From positions 8,897,319 through 8,961,318 of the forward strand of contig NZ_CP008953.1 of assembly GCF_000732925.1 (NCBI RefSeq): a DNA stretch of 64,000 nucleotides. The letters run 5' to 3'. Each line of letters starts with the position of its first letter. Positions within the stretch are counted from its first letter, which is position 1. The DNA comes from Amycolatopsis japonica. Its GTDB lineage: Bacteria; Actinomycetota; Actinomycetes; Mycobacteriales; Pseudonocardiaceae. The notes below the pieces were generated by a model that was not told the DNA's origin, did not search any database, and worked only from the letters and a program-made list of their open reading frames with translations. The position numbers and the translations under genes are program-made. Below are positions 34,250 through 42,692 of the stretch, one piece after another.

Positions 34250-35368
34250 ATGCGCGAGTGGCTTCAAGATCCGGCGACCAGGTCGCGGCTGCGCGGCAGC
34301 CTGCTCGCCGGGGCGATCGGCGACGCGCTCGGCGCGAAGACCGAGTTCGACTCGATCGACCGCATCCGTGAGATCGCCGGCCCCGCCGGGATCACCGACC
34401 TCATCCCCGCGTACGGCGGCGTCGGGCGGATCACCGACGACACCCAGATGACGCTCTTCACCCTCGAAGGCCTGATCAGGGCTCATGCCGCCGCCCGCCG
34501 GGAGCAAGGGACCTTTGCTACCACGTCGCCAGTAGAGCAGTCGCTCCAACAGGCCTACCAGCGCTGGCTGCACACCCAGGGCATCCCGTGGGAGCGGGCC
34601 CGCGGCCCGAAGGACACGAGCGCGGAACCGGACGGCTGGCTGATCACGAATCGCGAGCTGTTCAGCCGTCGCGCGCCCGGGCTCACTTGTTTCGGCGAGC
34701 TGGAGGCGTACGGCAGGACAGGCGTGCGCGTCGGCATGGACAGGCCGGTGAACAACTCGAAGGGCTGCGGCGGGGTCATGCGCGCGGCACCGGTCGCGTT
34801 GTGGTCGGACGACCTCGCCGAGGTGTTCCGGCTCGGCGCCGAGAGCGCGGCACTGACGCATGGTCACCCGAGCGGGTATCTCTCGTCGGGCGCCTTCGCG
34901 GTGATCGTGCGCGAACTGCTGGTGGGGAAACCGCTGCTCGACGCCGTCGCGACCGCGCGTACCGAGCTGGAGAAGTACCGGGGGCACGAGGAGCAGAGCG
35001 TCGCACTCGACCAGGCGCTCGCCCTGTCACGGGAAGGTGCCCCGACGCCGGAGAAGCTCGAAACCCTCGGCCAGGGGAACATCGGCGAAACCGCGCTTTC
35101 GATGTCGGTCTACGTCGCGCTGACCACCACGGACGCGAACGCCGCGCTGCTCGCGTCGGTGAACCACAGCGGTGACAGCGACTCGACGGGGTCGATCTGC
35201 GGAAATCTCGTCGGCGCGATGTACGGCGAGGAAGCGCTCAACCCGGACTGGCTAGCGAAGCTGGAGCTGGCCGAGGTCATCGGAGGGCTGGCGGACGACG
35301 CGCTCGCGGAGTTCGGCGGGAGCGCACCGGGTGACGACCGGTGGTACGCCCGCTATCCGGCCCACTAG
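34250..35368 (+). CDS. ADP-ribosylglycohydrolase-family protein with intact metal site
   Basis: This 372-residue cytoplasmic protein is a complete ADP-ribosylglycohydrolase (DraG/ARH fold). It has GDALG, the DDTQM site with D63 and D64, GCGGVMRAAP, HGHPSGYLSSG and VNHSGDSDSTG with D309 and D311, all expected for binding two Mg2+. This family removes ADP-ribose from proteins. It lies downstream of an effector with two ADP-ribosyltransferase-like domains, so reversing the toxin's modification as immunity is a natural proposal; Tri1 of Serratia is a known ARH immunity example. It carries a copy of the 23-bp dispersed repeat near codon 84. Substrate is inferred. Confidence 0.88.
   Translation: MREWLQDPATRSRLRGSLLAGAIGDALGAKTEFDSIDRIREIAGPAGITDLIPAYGGVGRITDDTQMTLFTLEGLIRAHAAARREQGTFATTSPVEQSLQQAYQRWLHTQGIPWERARGPKDTSAEPDGWLITNRELFSRRAPGLTCFGELEAYGRTGVRVGMDRPVNNSKGCGGVMRAAPVALWSDDLAEVFRLGAESAALTHGHPSGYLSSGAFAVIVRELLVGKPLLDAVATARTELEKYRGHEEQSVALDQALALSREGAPTPEKLETLGQGNIGETALSMSVYVALTTTDANAALLASVNHSGDSDSTGSICGNLVGAMYGEEALNPDWLAKLELAEVIGGLADDALAEFGGSAPGDDRWYARYPAH
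34500..34522 (+). repeat. 23-bp dispersed repeat, copy 2, inside the ARH gene
   Basis: The copy differs at two positions from the ones at 4915 and 50399. It is in-frame within the ADP-ribosylglycohydrolase gene, coding for part of REQGTFATTS. Its inner 17 bases (AGCAAGGGACCTTTGCT) are a near-perfect dyad. It lies between two helical segments, where an insertion could be tolerated. Confidence 0.7.
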
Positions 35369-35408
35369 ATTTACCTCCGGTTTGGGGTACTTGGGGAGGG
35401 GACACATA

Positions 35409-37331
35409 GTGCGTTACCGGGTTCAAGCGGCGGAGCGGCCTGATGGCCTGTACGCCGTCTGGGGGGACACCGTCTTCGCGGCCCAGCGGTCGACCGAAGA
35501 CGGCACGCTGCTGCTCATCGCGCCGCCGGGGGAAGCGGCGCCCGAGGGCTTCGACCGCGACTGGAACGGCCGTCCGGCCAGGGTCGTGCTGAACGGCGAG
35601 GCGGGCGCGACCTTCAGCCTGCAGTCGTACGGCCGGTTCGACGACGAGCACTTCCAGATCGCGCCGAGCACCGGCGGCGACCTGACGTTGCGCTGGGCGG
35701 GCGAGGACGCGACCCGCGCGGCCGAACTGGGCCTGACGGACTTCTCGACCACGGCCGCACCGACGCGGCTGACGGCCTTGTGGCAGACCAGGCACGACTT
35801 CGTCGAGACGCCGGAATCCCGGCTGCAGCCGGGAACGGGCGATCAGGCCGCGCTGCTGCGCGCCATCGGCCGGACGCTGCTGCGGGTGCTGCCCGCCGGC
35901 TGGCAGCGGGTCGGCGCCCAGTTCCGGCAGGTCGGCGACTACTCCGAACTCGAGGTCCGCTCGGTCGGCGACGAGGGCAACGGCCCGGTCTCGGTGTCGA
36001 TCGCGGCGCCGCCGGAGCTCGGTTCGCTGTTCGCGCGGCTGCGCGCGGCGATGCACCAGCCCGAGACCGGCACGTGGTTCCAGGGCACGTTCACGCTCGA
36101 CTCGGAGTCGCACTTCGACTTCGATTTCGACGCCGACCAGGAGCCGACGTGGCGGCTCGCGCCGAACGAGGGCGGGAAGCCGTCTCCGCGCGCGTACGCG
36201 ACCGAGCTCGCGATCTTCCCGCGCGACCAGAAGCACGTCCCGGCCTGGCTTTCGGCCAAGGCCGGTCTGCCGCTCGACGTCGTGTTCCGGCACGCGCAGG
36301 TCGTCGACGCGCACAACGAGGGCGAACGTCCGGTCGTCAACCGGCCGCCGGTGCCGCCGGAGATGATGCGCGGCGTCCTGGACTACCTCTTCCGCTCGCC
36401 GGTGGCGCTGACCCGGCCGGGCCCGCAGCCCGACATCTTCACCCCGAACGGCCCGCCGGACGTGCCGAACGCCTTCCACACCGACGGCGTCTGGATCTGG
36501 CCCGCGGCCGTCCCGCACTACCTGCGGAAGTACGGGGTGCCGCCGGAGCCCGAGCTGGTCGAGCACATCCGGGCCGCCGGTTTCCGGCCGCCGCTGGTCG
36601 GCGAACTGGTGCGGGCGACCGCCGAGGCGGAGATCGTCGGCAAACCGCGGCCGCCGCAGACCGCCGCGGACCTGCCGGACGAAAGTGCCCGCACCCGCGT
36701 CGAACGCGACGGCGAACCGGCCCGCGACATCCGGGCCGTCGAGGTACTGGACGTCCTGTACCAGCGGCTGGCCGAGCACGGCGTGGCGCCGACGGCCTAC
36801 CGGATCGGCGCGAACGCGGTACCGGAGCCGGGGCTCTGGACCTTGCGCCGCACCGAAAGCGGCTGGGAGGTGTCGCGTCCGCCGACCGACGAGCCGGTGG
36901 CGTTCGCCAAACTCGAAGAGGCGGCACGGTTCTTCCTCGGCACCCTGCTGCTGTATCCGGCACGGGCCGCGGTGGGCGCGAGCGAGGAGGCCGACAACCC
37001 GGCCGACTGGCCGATCCTGCCCCTGCGCGGTGAGCCGCCGCTGAACTTCTTCCGGCGCAAGCGGATCGTCGTCCTCCCGGCGGGCACCACGGTGCAGCGG
37101 TTCGGGAACGAGACCGGGAACCTCGTGCACGCGGAATCGGCGCGGTTCATCGAGACGTCGCTCGCCGCGGACCGCGAACGGGAGCGCCGGCTTTACCGCG
37201 TCCTGCGGCCGCTGCGCGTGGTCACCGGCATCACCGCGCCGTGGAACGGGACACCGGGCGGGGCCGTGGCCTATGTGCTGCCGCGGCCGATCGCCCAGCA
37301 TCTCGAATCCGGCGCGCTTTCCCGCGTCTGA
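35409..37331 (+). CDS. TNT-domain protein with YezG-like domain (copy 2)
   Basis: This 640-residue paralogue of the TNT protein at 28489 has an additional N-terminal strand-rich domain (about 1-140, unrecognised). A YezG-like segment follows (about 150-285; ETGTWFQGTF, AIFPRDQKHVPAW). Next is the middle domain with AVPHYLRKYGVPPEPELVEH (about 365-385). The C-terminal TNT domain (about 547-640) has RFGNETGNLVH and APWNGTPGGAVAYVLP. As in copy 1, Ala occupies the position expected to be Gln. Start GTG at 35409 is chosen because GGAGGGG lies upstream; the ORF could be read from 35331 but that would enter the ARH gene. It closes the island. Confidence 0.75.
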   Translation: MRYRVQAAERPDGLYAVWGDTVFAAQRSTEDGTLLLIAPPGEAAPEGFDRDWNGRPARVVLNGEAGATFSLQSYGRFDDEHFQIAPSTGGDLTLRWAGEDATRAAELGLTDFSTTAAPTRLTALWQTRHDFVETPESRLQPGTGDQAALLRAIGRTLLRVLPAGWQRVGAQFRQVGDYSELEVRSVGDEGNGPVSVSIAAPPELGSLFARLRAAMHQPETGTWFQGTFTLDSESHFDFDFDADQEPTWRLAPNEGGKPSPRAYATELAIFPRDQKHVPAWLSAKAGLPLDVVFRHAQVVDAHNEGERPVVNRPPVPPEMMRGVLDYLFRSPVALTRPGPQPDIFTPNGPPDVPNAFHTDGVWIWPAAVPHYLRKYGVPPEPELVEHIRAAGFRPPLVGELVRATAEAEIVGKPRPPQTAADLPDESARTRVERDGEPARDIRAVEVLDVLYQRLAEHGVAPTAYRIGANAVPEPGLWTLRRTESGWEVSRPPTDEPVAFAKLEEAARFFLGTLLLYPARAAVGASEEADNPADWPILPLRGEPPLNFFRRKRIVVLPAGTTVQRFGNETGNLVHAESARFIETSLAADRERERRLYRVLRPLRVVTGITAPWNGTPGGAVAYVLPRPIAQHLESGALSRV

Positions 37332-37340
37332 CCACCCGCG

Positions 37341-38327
37341 CTAGAAGGCCTTCGCGACCAGCTCGTAGGACCGGGCCCGAGCGGCCGCGTCGTACACCGG
37401 TGCCGTCAGCATCAGCTCGTCGGCACCGGTGGCCGCGGCGAGATCCTTCAGCGACCGCACCACCTTCTCCGGTCCGCCGTGCGCCTGCGCGGCGGTGAAC
37501 TGCGCGATCAGCTCCTTCGACTCCGGCGTGAATTCGTGCGCGGCGGCCTGCTCCCTGGTCGGGAAGGCGAGGTCGCCGCCCTCGCCGTTGAGCAAGTACG
37601 ACTTGATCACCGCGCACGGTCCGGCGACGTAGGCCGCTTCGGCGTCCGTGTCCGCGCAGATGGTCTCGACGCAGAGGATCACGTACGGCTCTTCGCGCCA
37701 TTGGGACGGCTTGAAGTTCTCCCGATACGCCTGCAAAACCTCGGCCGTGTTCTGCGGCCGGATGTGGTGCGCGACCGCGATCGGCAGGCCGAGCTCGGCG
37801 GCGAGACGGGCGCCGGCCGCACTTGAGCACAACAGCCACGGCTCCGGCGTCGGCACCTCGCCGGGCAGCACCCGGATCCCGGTCTTCCCGGCCAGATGAC
37901 GCAGCAACTCGGCGACATCGGCACGGTAGTCGTCGTCCGTCGCCGGATCCGCGCCCCGCCGCAACGCGCGGACGATCTTCTCGTCGAACGTGCCAGGACC
38001 GCGCCCGACGCCGAGATCGATCCGGCCGGGATGCAGAGCCGAAAGCGTCGCGAACTGCTCGGCGACCGCCAGCGGGGCGTGGTTCGGCGCCATCACCCCG
38101 CCGGAGCCGATCCGGATCGACGACGTCACCGCCGCCAGATGCGCGGCCAGCACCGGCGGCGAAGCCGTGGCGATGGCGGGCGAGCCGTGGTGCTCCGCGA
38201 TCCAGACGCGGTGGTACCCCAGTTCCTCCAGTTTCGTGGTGACGGTGGCTGTCGAAGCGAGTACTTCGGTGGCCGCGCGGCCGTCCTCGACGATGGCGAG
38301 TTCGAGCGCGGAAAGCAGGATCCCCAT
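37341..38327 (-). CDS. LLM-class flavin-dependent oxidoreductase (MsnO8-like)
   Basis: This 328-residue luciferase-like TIM-barrel oxidoreductase would use FMN or F420. The family signature is visible in WIAEHHGSPAIATASPPVLAAH and RIGSGGVMAPNHAPLAVAEQFATL, followed by RIDLGVGRGPG. The last helices contain GTPEKV-like sequence (GGPEKVVRSL). The substrate is not predictable. It lies 9 bp from the convergent TNT gene and 19 bp upstream of the methyltransferase gene's end, so it could form a minus-strand transcript with it. Confidence 0.88.
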   Translation of the reverse strand: MGILLSALELAIVEDGRAATEVLASTATVTTKLEELGYHRVWIAEHHGSPAIATASPPVLAAHLAAVTSSIRIGSGGVMAPNHAPLAVAEQFATLSALHPGRIDLGVGRGPGTFDEKIVRALRRGADPATDDDYRADVAELLRHLAGKTGIRVLPGEVPTPEPWLLCSSAAGARLAAELGLPIAVAHHIRPQNTAEVLQAYRENFKPSQWREEPYVILCVETICADTDAEAAYVAGPCAVIKSYLLNGEGGDLAFPTREQAAAHEFTPESKELIAQFTAAQAHGGPEKVVRSLKDLAAATGADELMLTAPVYDAAARARSYELVAKAF

Positions 38328-38346
38328 ACCCCCAACGTAGCCAAAC

Positions 38347-39198
38347 TCAGGACGCGGTGATCAGCACCGCGGGCGACCACCAGTAGTCCGCGAGCGGCTC
38401 GATCCGGATGCCGGTGAAGCCCGCTTCCTTCAGCTGCGAGGCCCAATCGGTGGCGGGCTGCTCCCAGTTCGTCCGGCCCGTCCCGGGTTCGACAAGGCCG
38501 AGCAGGACCGGCAGCAGGAACCCCTGCGCCACCAGCGACGCCTCTTTGCCGTACTCCGCGATCCCGCGTTCGTAGCGCGTGACCAGGGAAAGCAGGTACT
38601 CGGCGGAGTCTTCGTCGTACTCGGGCACGTCGAATTCGGCCAGCACCAGACACGAGGTGCGGGGCCGCAGCGCCCGCAGGACCTCGGTGCGTTCGTCGGT
38701 CGGGATCGACTGGAGCGCGAAGGTCGACTGCGTCAGCTGCCACTGCTGGTCGTCGTCGCGGTCGAGGAACTCCTGCGCGGTGGCCTCCCAGGTGTGCAGG
38801 CCGCGAGTGCCGTCCAGATGCTTGCGCGTTTCCGCGAGCAGCGCGCTCGACGGCTCGACGAGATCGATCCTGCCCGGCTGCCGGTCCGCCTGTTCGAGGG
38901 CCGGGACGACGGCGAGCCCGTCCCCGCAACCGAGGTCGAGCAGGGAACCGACGGTGCCGTAGCGCCGGGCGAGCATCGCGCTGAGCTGCCGGTAGAGCTT
39001 GACGTTCCCGCCGCCGCGGATGAACGCCGTGAACGCGGCCGGCCGGTCGTAGACGGCACCACCGCCGCCCTCGGTCAGGTATCGGTGCAGTTCGATGCCG
39101 AGCGTGGATCCGGCCCGCTCGGCGAGGTCCGCTGCCTTGGCCCGGTCACCGTCGCGGTACGCGGTGAGCGCTTCGGCCAGGACGTCCGTTTTCTTCAT
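38347..39198 (-). CDS. class I SAM-dependent methyltransferase
   Basis: This 283-residue protein has the SAM-binding motif LLDLGCGDGLAVV (about residues 85-97), then the acidic post-motif (IDLVEPSSALL) and the expected alternating strands. The N-terminal ~70 residues are helical and not assigned. The ATG at 39198 has GGAGAA just upstream; the frame could extend to 39249. The methyl acceptor is unknown. Confidence 0.85.
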   Translation of the reverse strand: MKKTDVLAEALTAYRDGDRAKAADLAERAGSTLGIELHRYLTEGGGGAVYDRPAAFTAFIRGGGNVKLYRQLSAMLARRYGTVGSLLDLGCGDGLAVVPALEQADRQPGRIDLVEPSSALLAETRKHLDGTRGLHTWEATAQEFLDRDDDQQWQLTQSTFALQSIPTDERTEVLRALRPRTSCLVLAEFDVPEYDEDSAEYLLSLVTRYERGIAEYGKEASLVAQGFLLPVLLGLVEPGTGRTNWEQPATDWASQLKEAGFTGIRIEPLADYWWSPAVLITAS

Positions 39199-39214
39199 GT
39201 TCTCCTGTTTACCG

Positions 39215-40522
39215 TCAGAAAGGCACCCAAAGGGTGACTCTGGTGCCATTGCCCGGAGCCGACTCCACCCTCGCGGTCCCGCCGACCTCGTTCAGGCGTG
39301 CGGTGATGGACTCGCTGATGCCGAAGCCGGCGGGCCGGGTGTCGAGGCTGAACCCGGCGCCGTGATCGCGCGTGATCACCGCGACGCCGCCTTCCTGCTC
39401 CTCGACCCGCACGACGACCTTGTCCGTCCCGGCGTGTTTGAGCGTGTTGCGCAGCGACTCGCGGACGGCGTCGCGGATGGCGATCTGCCGCACCTCGGAA
39501 AGCGTGTCGTCGTCGAGTTCGGCGATCACGAGCTGGGCACGCAGCCCGTCCCGCGCCATCTCCGCCGCCAGCGACGCGAGTTTCTCGCCCAGCGGCCGCG
39601 AACCGGCCTCCGACCGTTCCGAAGCCTCGTTCTCGATCGTCCGCCGCAGCTCCATCGACTGCGCCCGCGCCAGCCGCTGCACCTCGGCGAGCCGCGTGGA
39701 CGGGTCGCCCTTGTTGGCCAGCGCGATCGCTTCGAGGGTCTGCAGCACGGAGTCGTGCAGCATCCGGTGCTGGCGGGCGCGTTCGGCGATCCGGCCGTTG
39801 CGGATGCCGTACGCGAGGGCGAGCCGGGTGCCGAGGCCGATCAGGACGAGGGCGCCGCTCGCCGTGAAGAGGACACCGAGGATCGACGGGAAGGTGGCCA
39901 TGGCGTCGCCGGGCGCGGCGTGACCGGTCCCGAACACCGACGCCAGCATCCGCACCGGGAAACTCACGACGGCGAGCGCCGCGGCGGCGGGCATGCCCAG
40001 CGCCAGCGCCAGCAGCGCGACCTCGCCGAGCAGGTGCTTGCCGGGCACCGCCATCGCCTCGGTGAAGACCGAAGCCGGCACCAGCGCACCGACGGCCAGC
40101 GGCGCGAGCAGGGTGAACACGAGGTCGATCGCGAGCAGGCGGGCGGCGTGCTGCGGGCGGAACGGCGCCGAGCGCAGCATCCACCGGATCCCGTACAGCG
40201 AAAGCCCGACCGAGCCGAGCGCCACCAGCCCGACCGGGCCTATCCCGATCATGCCGTGGGTGGAGACGTAGACGCCGAACGCGCCGGGCACCGCGAAGAG
40301 CCGGTAGACCAGCGGGACGAGTGCGACGTAGCGGGCGGCTCTGAGCAGCAGATTGTCGCGATGAGCCGTGTCGATGGGGCCGGACATCTGCTGGATCCGC
40401 CGCAGCGCGCGCATCGGTGTCGGGTCGCCGACCTCGTCCGACAGCTCGCTCGTCGCCGTCGCCAGCGCGGGCGCGCCACGGCGCAGCAAAGTCACCAGAA
40501 AACTGGGCGGCCGCTTCGCCAT
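39215..40522 (-). CDS. orphan histidine kinase-like ATPase membrane protein
   Basis: This 435-residue protein has four to five hydrophobic segments, then a HisKA_3-like helix (HRMLHDSVLQTLEAI) with His near residue 255. The HATPase N box (REILRNTLKHA-like; here RESLRNTLKHA) and G boxes (RDHGAGF, GFGISESI) are present. It therefore looks like a NarL-type sensor kinase. No response regulator gene is adjacent, so the partner must be elsewhere. ATG at 40522 has GGGGGA upstream; a GTG at 40546 would add eight residues. Confidence 0.8.
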   Translation of the reverse strand: MAKRPPSFLVTLLRRGAPALATATSELSDEVGDPTPMRALRRIQQMSGPIDTAHRDNLLLRAARYVALVPLVYRLFAVPGAFGVYVSTHGMIGIGPVGLVALGSVGLSLYGIRWMLRSAPFRPQHAARLLAIDLVFTLLAPLAVGALVPASVFTEAMAVPGKHLLGEVALLALALGMPAAAALAVVSFPVRMLASVFGTGHAAPGDAMATFPSILGVLFTASGALVLIGLGTRLALAYGIRNGRIAERARQHRMLHDSVLQTLEAIALANKGDPSTRLAEVQRLARAQSMELRRTIENEASERSEAGSRPLGEKLASLAAEMARDGLRAQLVIAELDDDTLSEVRQIAIRDAVRESLRNTLKHAGTDKVVVRVEEQEGGVAVITRDHGAGFSLDTRPAGFGISESITARLNEVGGTARVESAPGNGTRVTLWVPF

Positions 40523-40601
40523 GGATTTTCCCCCTGCCCGGAGCACCGGCAGGAGTATCTCCGGTTCCGCCGTGTGGATCCAGAGACCAACGGGGTTTAT
40601 C

Positions 40602-42020
40602 TCAGCCTATGCCGTTCTCGGCGGCCCACTTCTTCAATTCGGCCACCGCCTCGTCGTGCTCCAGCGGACCGCGGTCGAGCCGCAGTTCCTTCAGGTGCTT
40701 CCACGCCTTGCCGACGTCCGGCCCCGGCTTGAGGCCGAGGATCCGCATGATCTCCTCGCCGTTGAGGTCCGGCCGGACCCGGTCGAGGTCCTCCTGCGCC
40801 TGGATCGCTTCGATCCGCCGCTCGAGGTCGTCGTAGGTCGCCTGCAGCGCGGCCGCCTTCTTGCGGTTGCGCGTGGTGCAGTCGGCGCGCACGAGCTTGT
40901 GCAGCCGGGGCAGCAGGTCGCCGGCGTCGGTGACGTAGCGCCGCACCGCCGAATCCGTCCATTCGCCCTTGCCGTAGCCGTGGAACCGCAGGTGCAGGAA
41001 CACGAGCTGGCTGACGTCCTGGACGATCTCCTTCGAGAACTTCAGCGCCCGCAAACGTTTGCGCGCCATCTTGGCGCCGACGACCTCGTGGTGGTGGAAG
41101 CTCACCCCGCCGCCGGGCTGGAACTCGCGCGTCGCGGGCTTGCCGACGTCGTGCAGGAGCGCCGCGAGCCGCAGGATCAGATCCGGCTCGGAGGTCGGTT
41201 CGTGCGACTTCTCCAGGTCGATCGCCTGCGCCAGCACGGTCAGCGAGTGCTGGTAGACGTCCTTGTGCTGGTGGTGCTCGTCGATCGCCAGCCGCATCCC
41301 GGGCACCTCGGGGAGCACGCGATCGGCGAGGCGGGTGTCCACCAGCAGCTCGATACCGGGCCGGGGGTCGTCCGCGAGCAGCAGTTTCGACAGCTCGGTC
41401 TGGACGCGCTCGGCGGTGATCCGGTCGATCTCCTCCGCCATCGACGCCATCGCGTCGACCACGCGCGGCGCCGCGGTGAACCCGAGCTGCGCGGAGAACC
41501 GCGCGGCCCGCAGCATGCGCAGCGGGTCGTCGGCGAAGGACTCCTGCGGGGTCGCGGGCGTGTCGAGCACCTTGTCCTGCAGTGCCTGAAGGCCGCCGTG
41601 CGGATCGACGAAGGTCTTGTTCGCGAGGTCGATCGCCATCGCGTTGACCGTGAAGTCGCGGCGGAGCAGGTCGCCCTCGATGCTGTCGCCGAAGGTGACC
41701 TCGGGGTTGCGGCCGACGCGGTCGTAGCTGTCGGCGCGGAACGTGGTGATCTCCAGGGTCATGCCCTGTTTCGTCACGCCGACGGTGCCGAACGCGATGC
41801 CGACGTCCCAGACCGCGTCGCCCCAGGCGCTGACGATCTTGAGCACCTGGTCCGGGCGAGCGTCGGTGGTGAAGTCCAGGTCGCTCGACAGCCTGCGGAG
41901 CATCATGTCGCGGACGCTGCCGCCGACCAGGTACAGGCTGTGTCCCGCCTTCGCGAAGAGCTTCGCGAGCTCGTCCGCCAACGGGGAGATGCGCATCAGC
42001 TCCGTCACAGCGTTCTGCAT
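40602..42020 (-). CDS. pcnA: CCA tRNA nucleotidyltransferase / poly(A) polymerase-type, with HD domain
   Basis: This enzyme adds or repairs the 3' CCA of tRNAs in the cytoplasm. The class II nucleotidyltransferase motif GGSVRD and the metal-binding DLDFTT are present near the N-terminus. RRDFTVNAMA and the HD-domain motif LLHDVGKP follow. At 472 residues from the ATG at 42020 the length fits mycobacterial PcnA. That start has GGGGAAGAG upstream; a GTG at 42068 is an alternative. The gene begins the conserved origin-side block and is divergent from the NUDIX gene. Confidence 0.9.
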   Translation of the reverse strand: MQNAVTELMRISPLADELAKLFAKAGHSLYLVGGSVRDMMLRRLSSDLDFTTDARPDQVLKIVSAWGDAVWDVGIAFGTVGVTKQGMTLEITTFRADSYDRVGRNPEVTFGDSIEGDLLRRDFTVNAMAIDLANKTFVDPHGGLQALQDKVLDTPATPQESFADDPLRMLRAARFSAQLGFTAAPRVVDAMASMAEEIDRITAERVQTELSKLLLADDPRPGIELLVDTRLADRVLPEVPGMRLAIDEHHQHKDVYQHSLTVLAQAIDLEKSHEPTSEPDLILRLAALLHDVGKPATREFQPGGGVSFHHHEVVGAKMARKRLRALKFSKEIVQDVSQLVFLHLRFHGYGKGEWTDSAVRRYVTDAGDLLPRLHKLVRADCTTRNRKKAAALQATYDDLERRIEAIQAQEDLDRVRPDLNGEEIMRILGLKPGPDVGKAWKHLKELRLDRGPLEHDEAVAELKKWAAENGIG

Positions 42021-42167
42021 CGCAGTGCTCTTCCCCGCAATCGCCTGCCCGGCGACCACCTTGTTCACGACAATCCCACCACGATTTGGATGTACTACTA
42101 CGGCCCGGCCCAACACGGGCACGGTGAGCCAGCGTACCCGTACCGCCGTTTGCTCTAGCATCGCAGC

Positions 42168-42692
42168 ATGTCTGGATCAGCCGGCCGCTCCGGCGCTTCG
42201 AAGCCGGGCCGCCGGCGGAGGCGCAGGCGGGGGCGGCGGCTGACCACGGTCGACGAAACCTCGGCCGGCGGACTCGTCGTCGACGCCGAACGGGCGAACG
42301 CCGCGCTGATCGGGCGGCTCGACCGGCACGGCAGACTGCTGTGGTCGCTGCCGAAGGGCCACATCGAGGACGGTGAGACGCATGAGCAGACGGCGGTGCG
42401 CGAGGTGAAGGAGGAGACCGGCATCTCGGCGCGCGTCCTGCAGCCCCTCGGCACCATCGACTACTGGTTCGTGGCCGAGCGACGGCGTGTGCACAAGACG
42501 GTGCACCATTTCATCCTGGAATCCACCGGCGGCGAACTTTCGGACGAGGATGTCGAGGTGACCGAGGTCGCCTGGGTACCGCTCGCCGACCTGGAGACCA
42601 AACTCGCCTACTCCGACGAGCGCAAGCTGGTCCGGAAGGCCAAAGAACTCTTCGCGCAGCAACAGCACACCGCCGAGGGAGCACCTGAGTGA
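42168..42692 (+). CDS. NUDIX hydrolase (MutT4-like)
   Basis: This 174-residue hydrolase has a complete Nudix box, GHIEDGETHEQTAVREVKEE followed by TG. The N-terminal tail is highly basic (RRRRRRRGRR). NUDIX enzymes hydrolyse nucleoside diphosphate derivatives. The location next to pcnA and before a DUF6049 gene matches Rv3908 of M. tuberculosis (MutT4), but the substrate is not fixed. The stop overlaps the next start in GTGA. Confidence 0.92.
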   Translation: MSGSAGRSGASKPGRRRRRRRGRRLTTVDETSAGGLVVDAERANAALIGRLDRHGRLLWSLPKGHIEDGETHEQTAVREVKEETGISARVLQPLGTIDYWFVAERRRVHKTVHHFILESTGGELSDEDVEVTEVAWVPLADLETKLAYSDERKLVRKAKELFAQQQHTAEGAPE

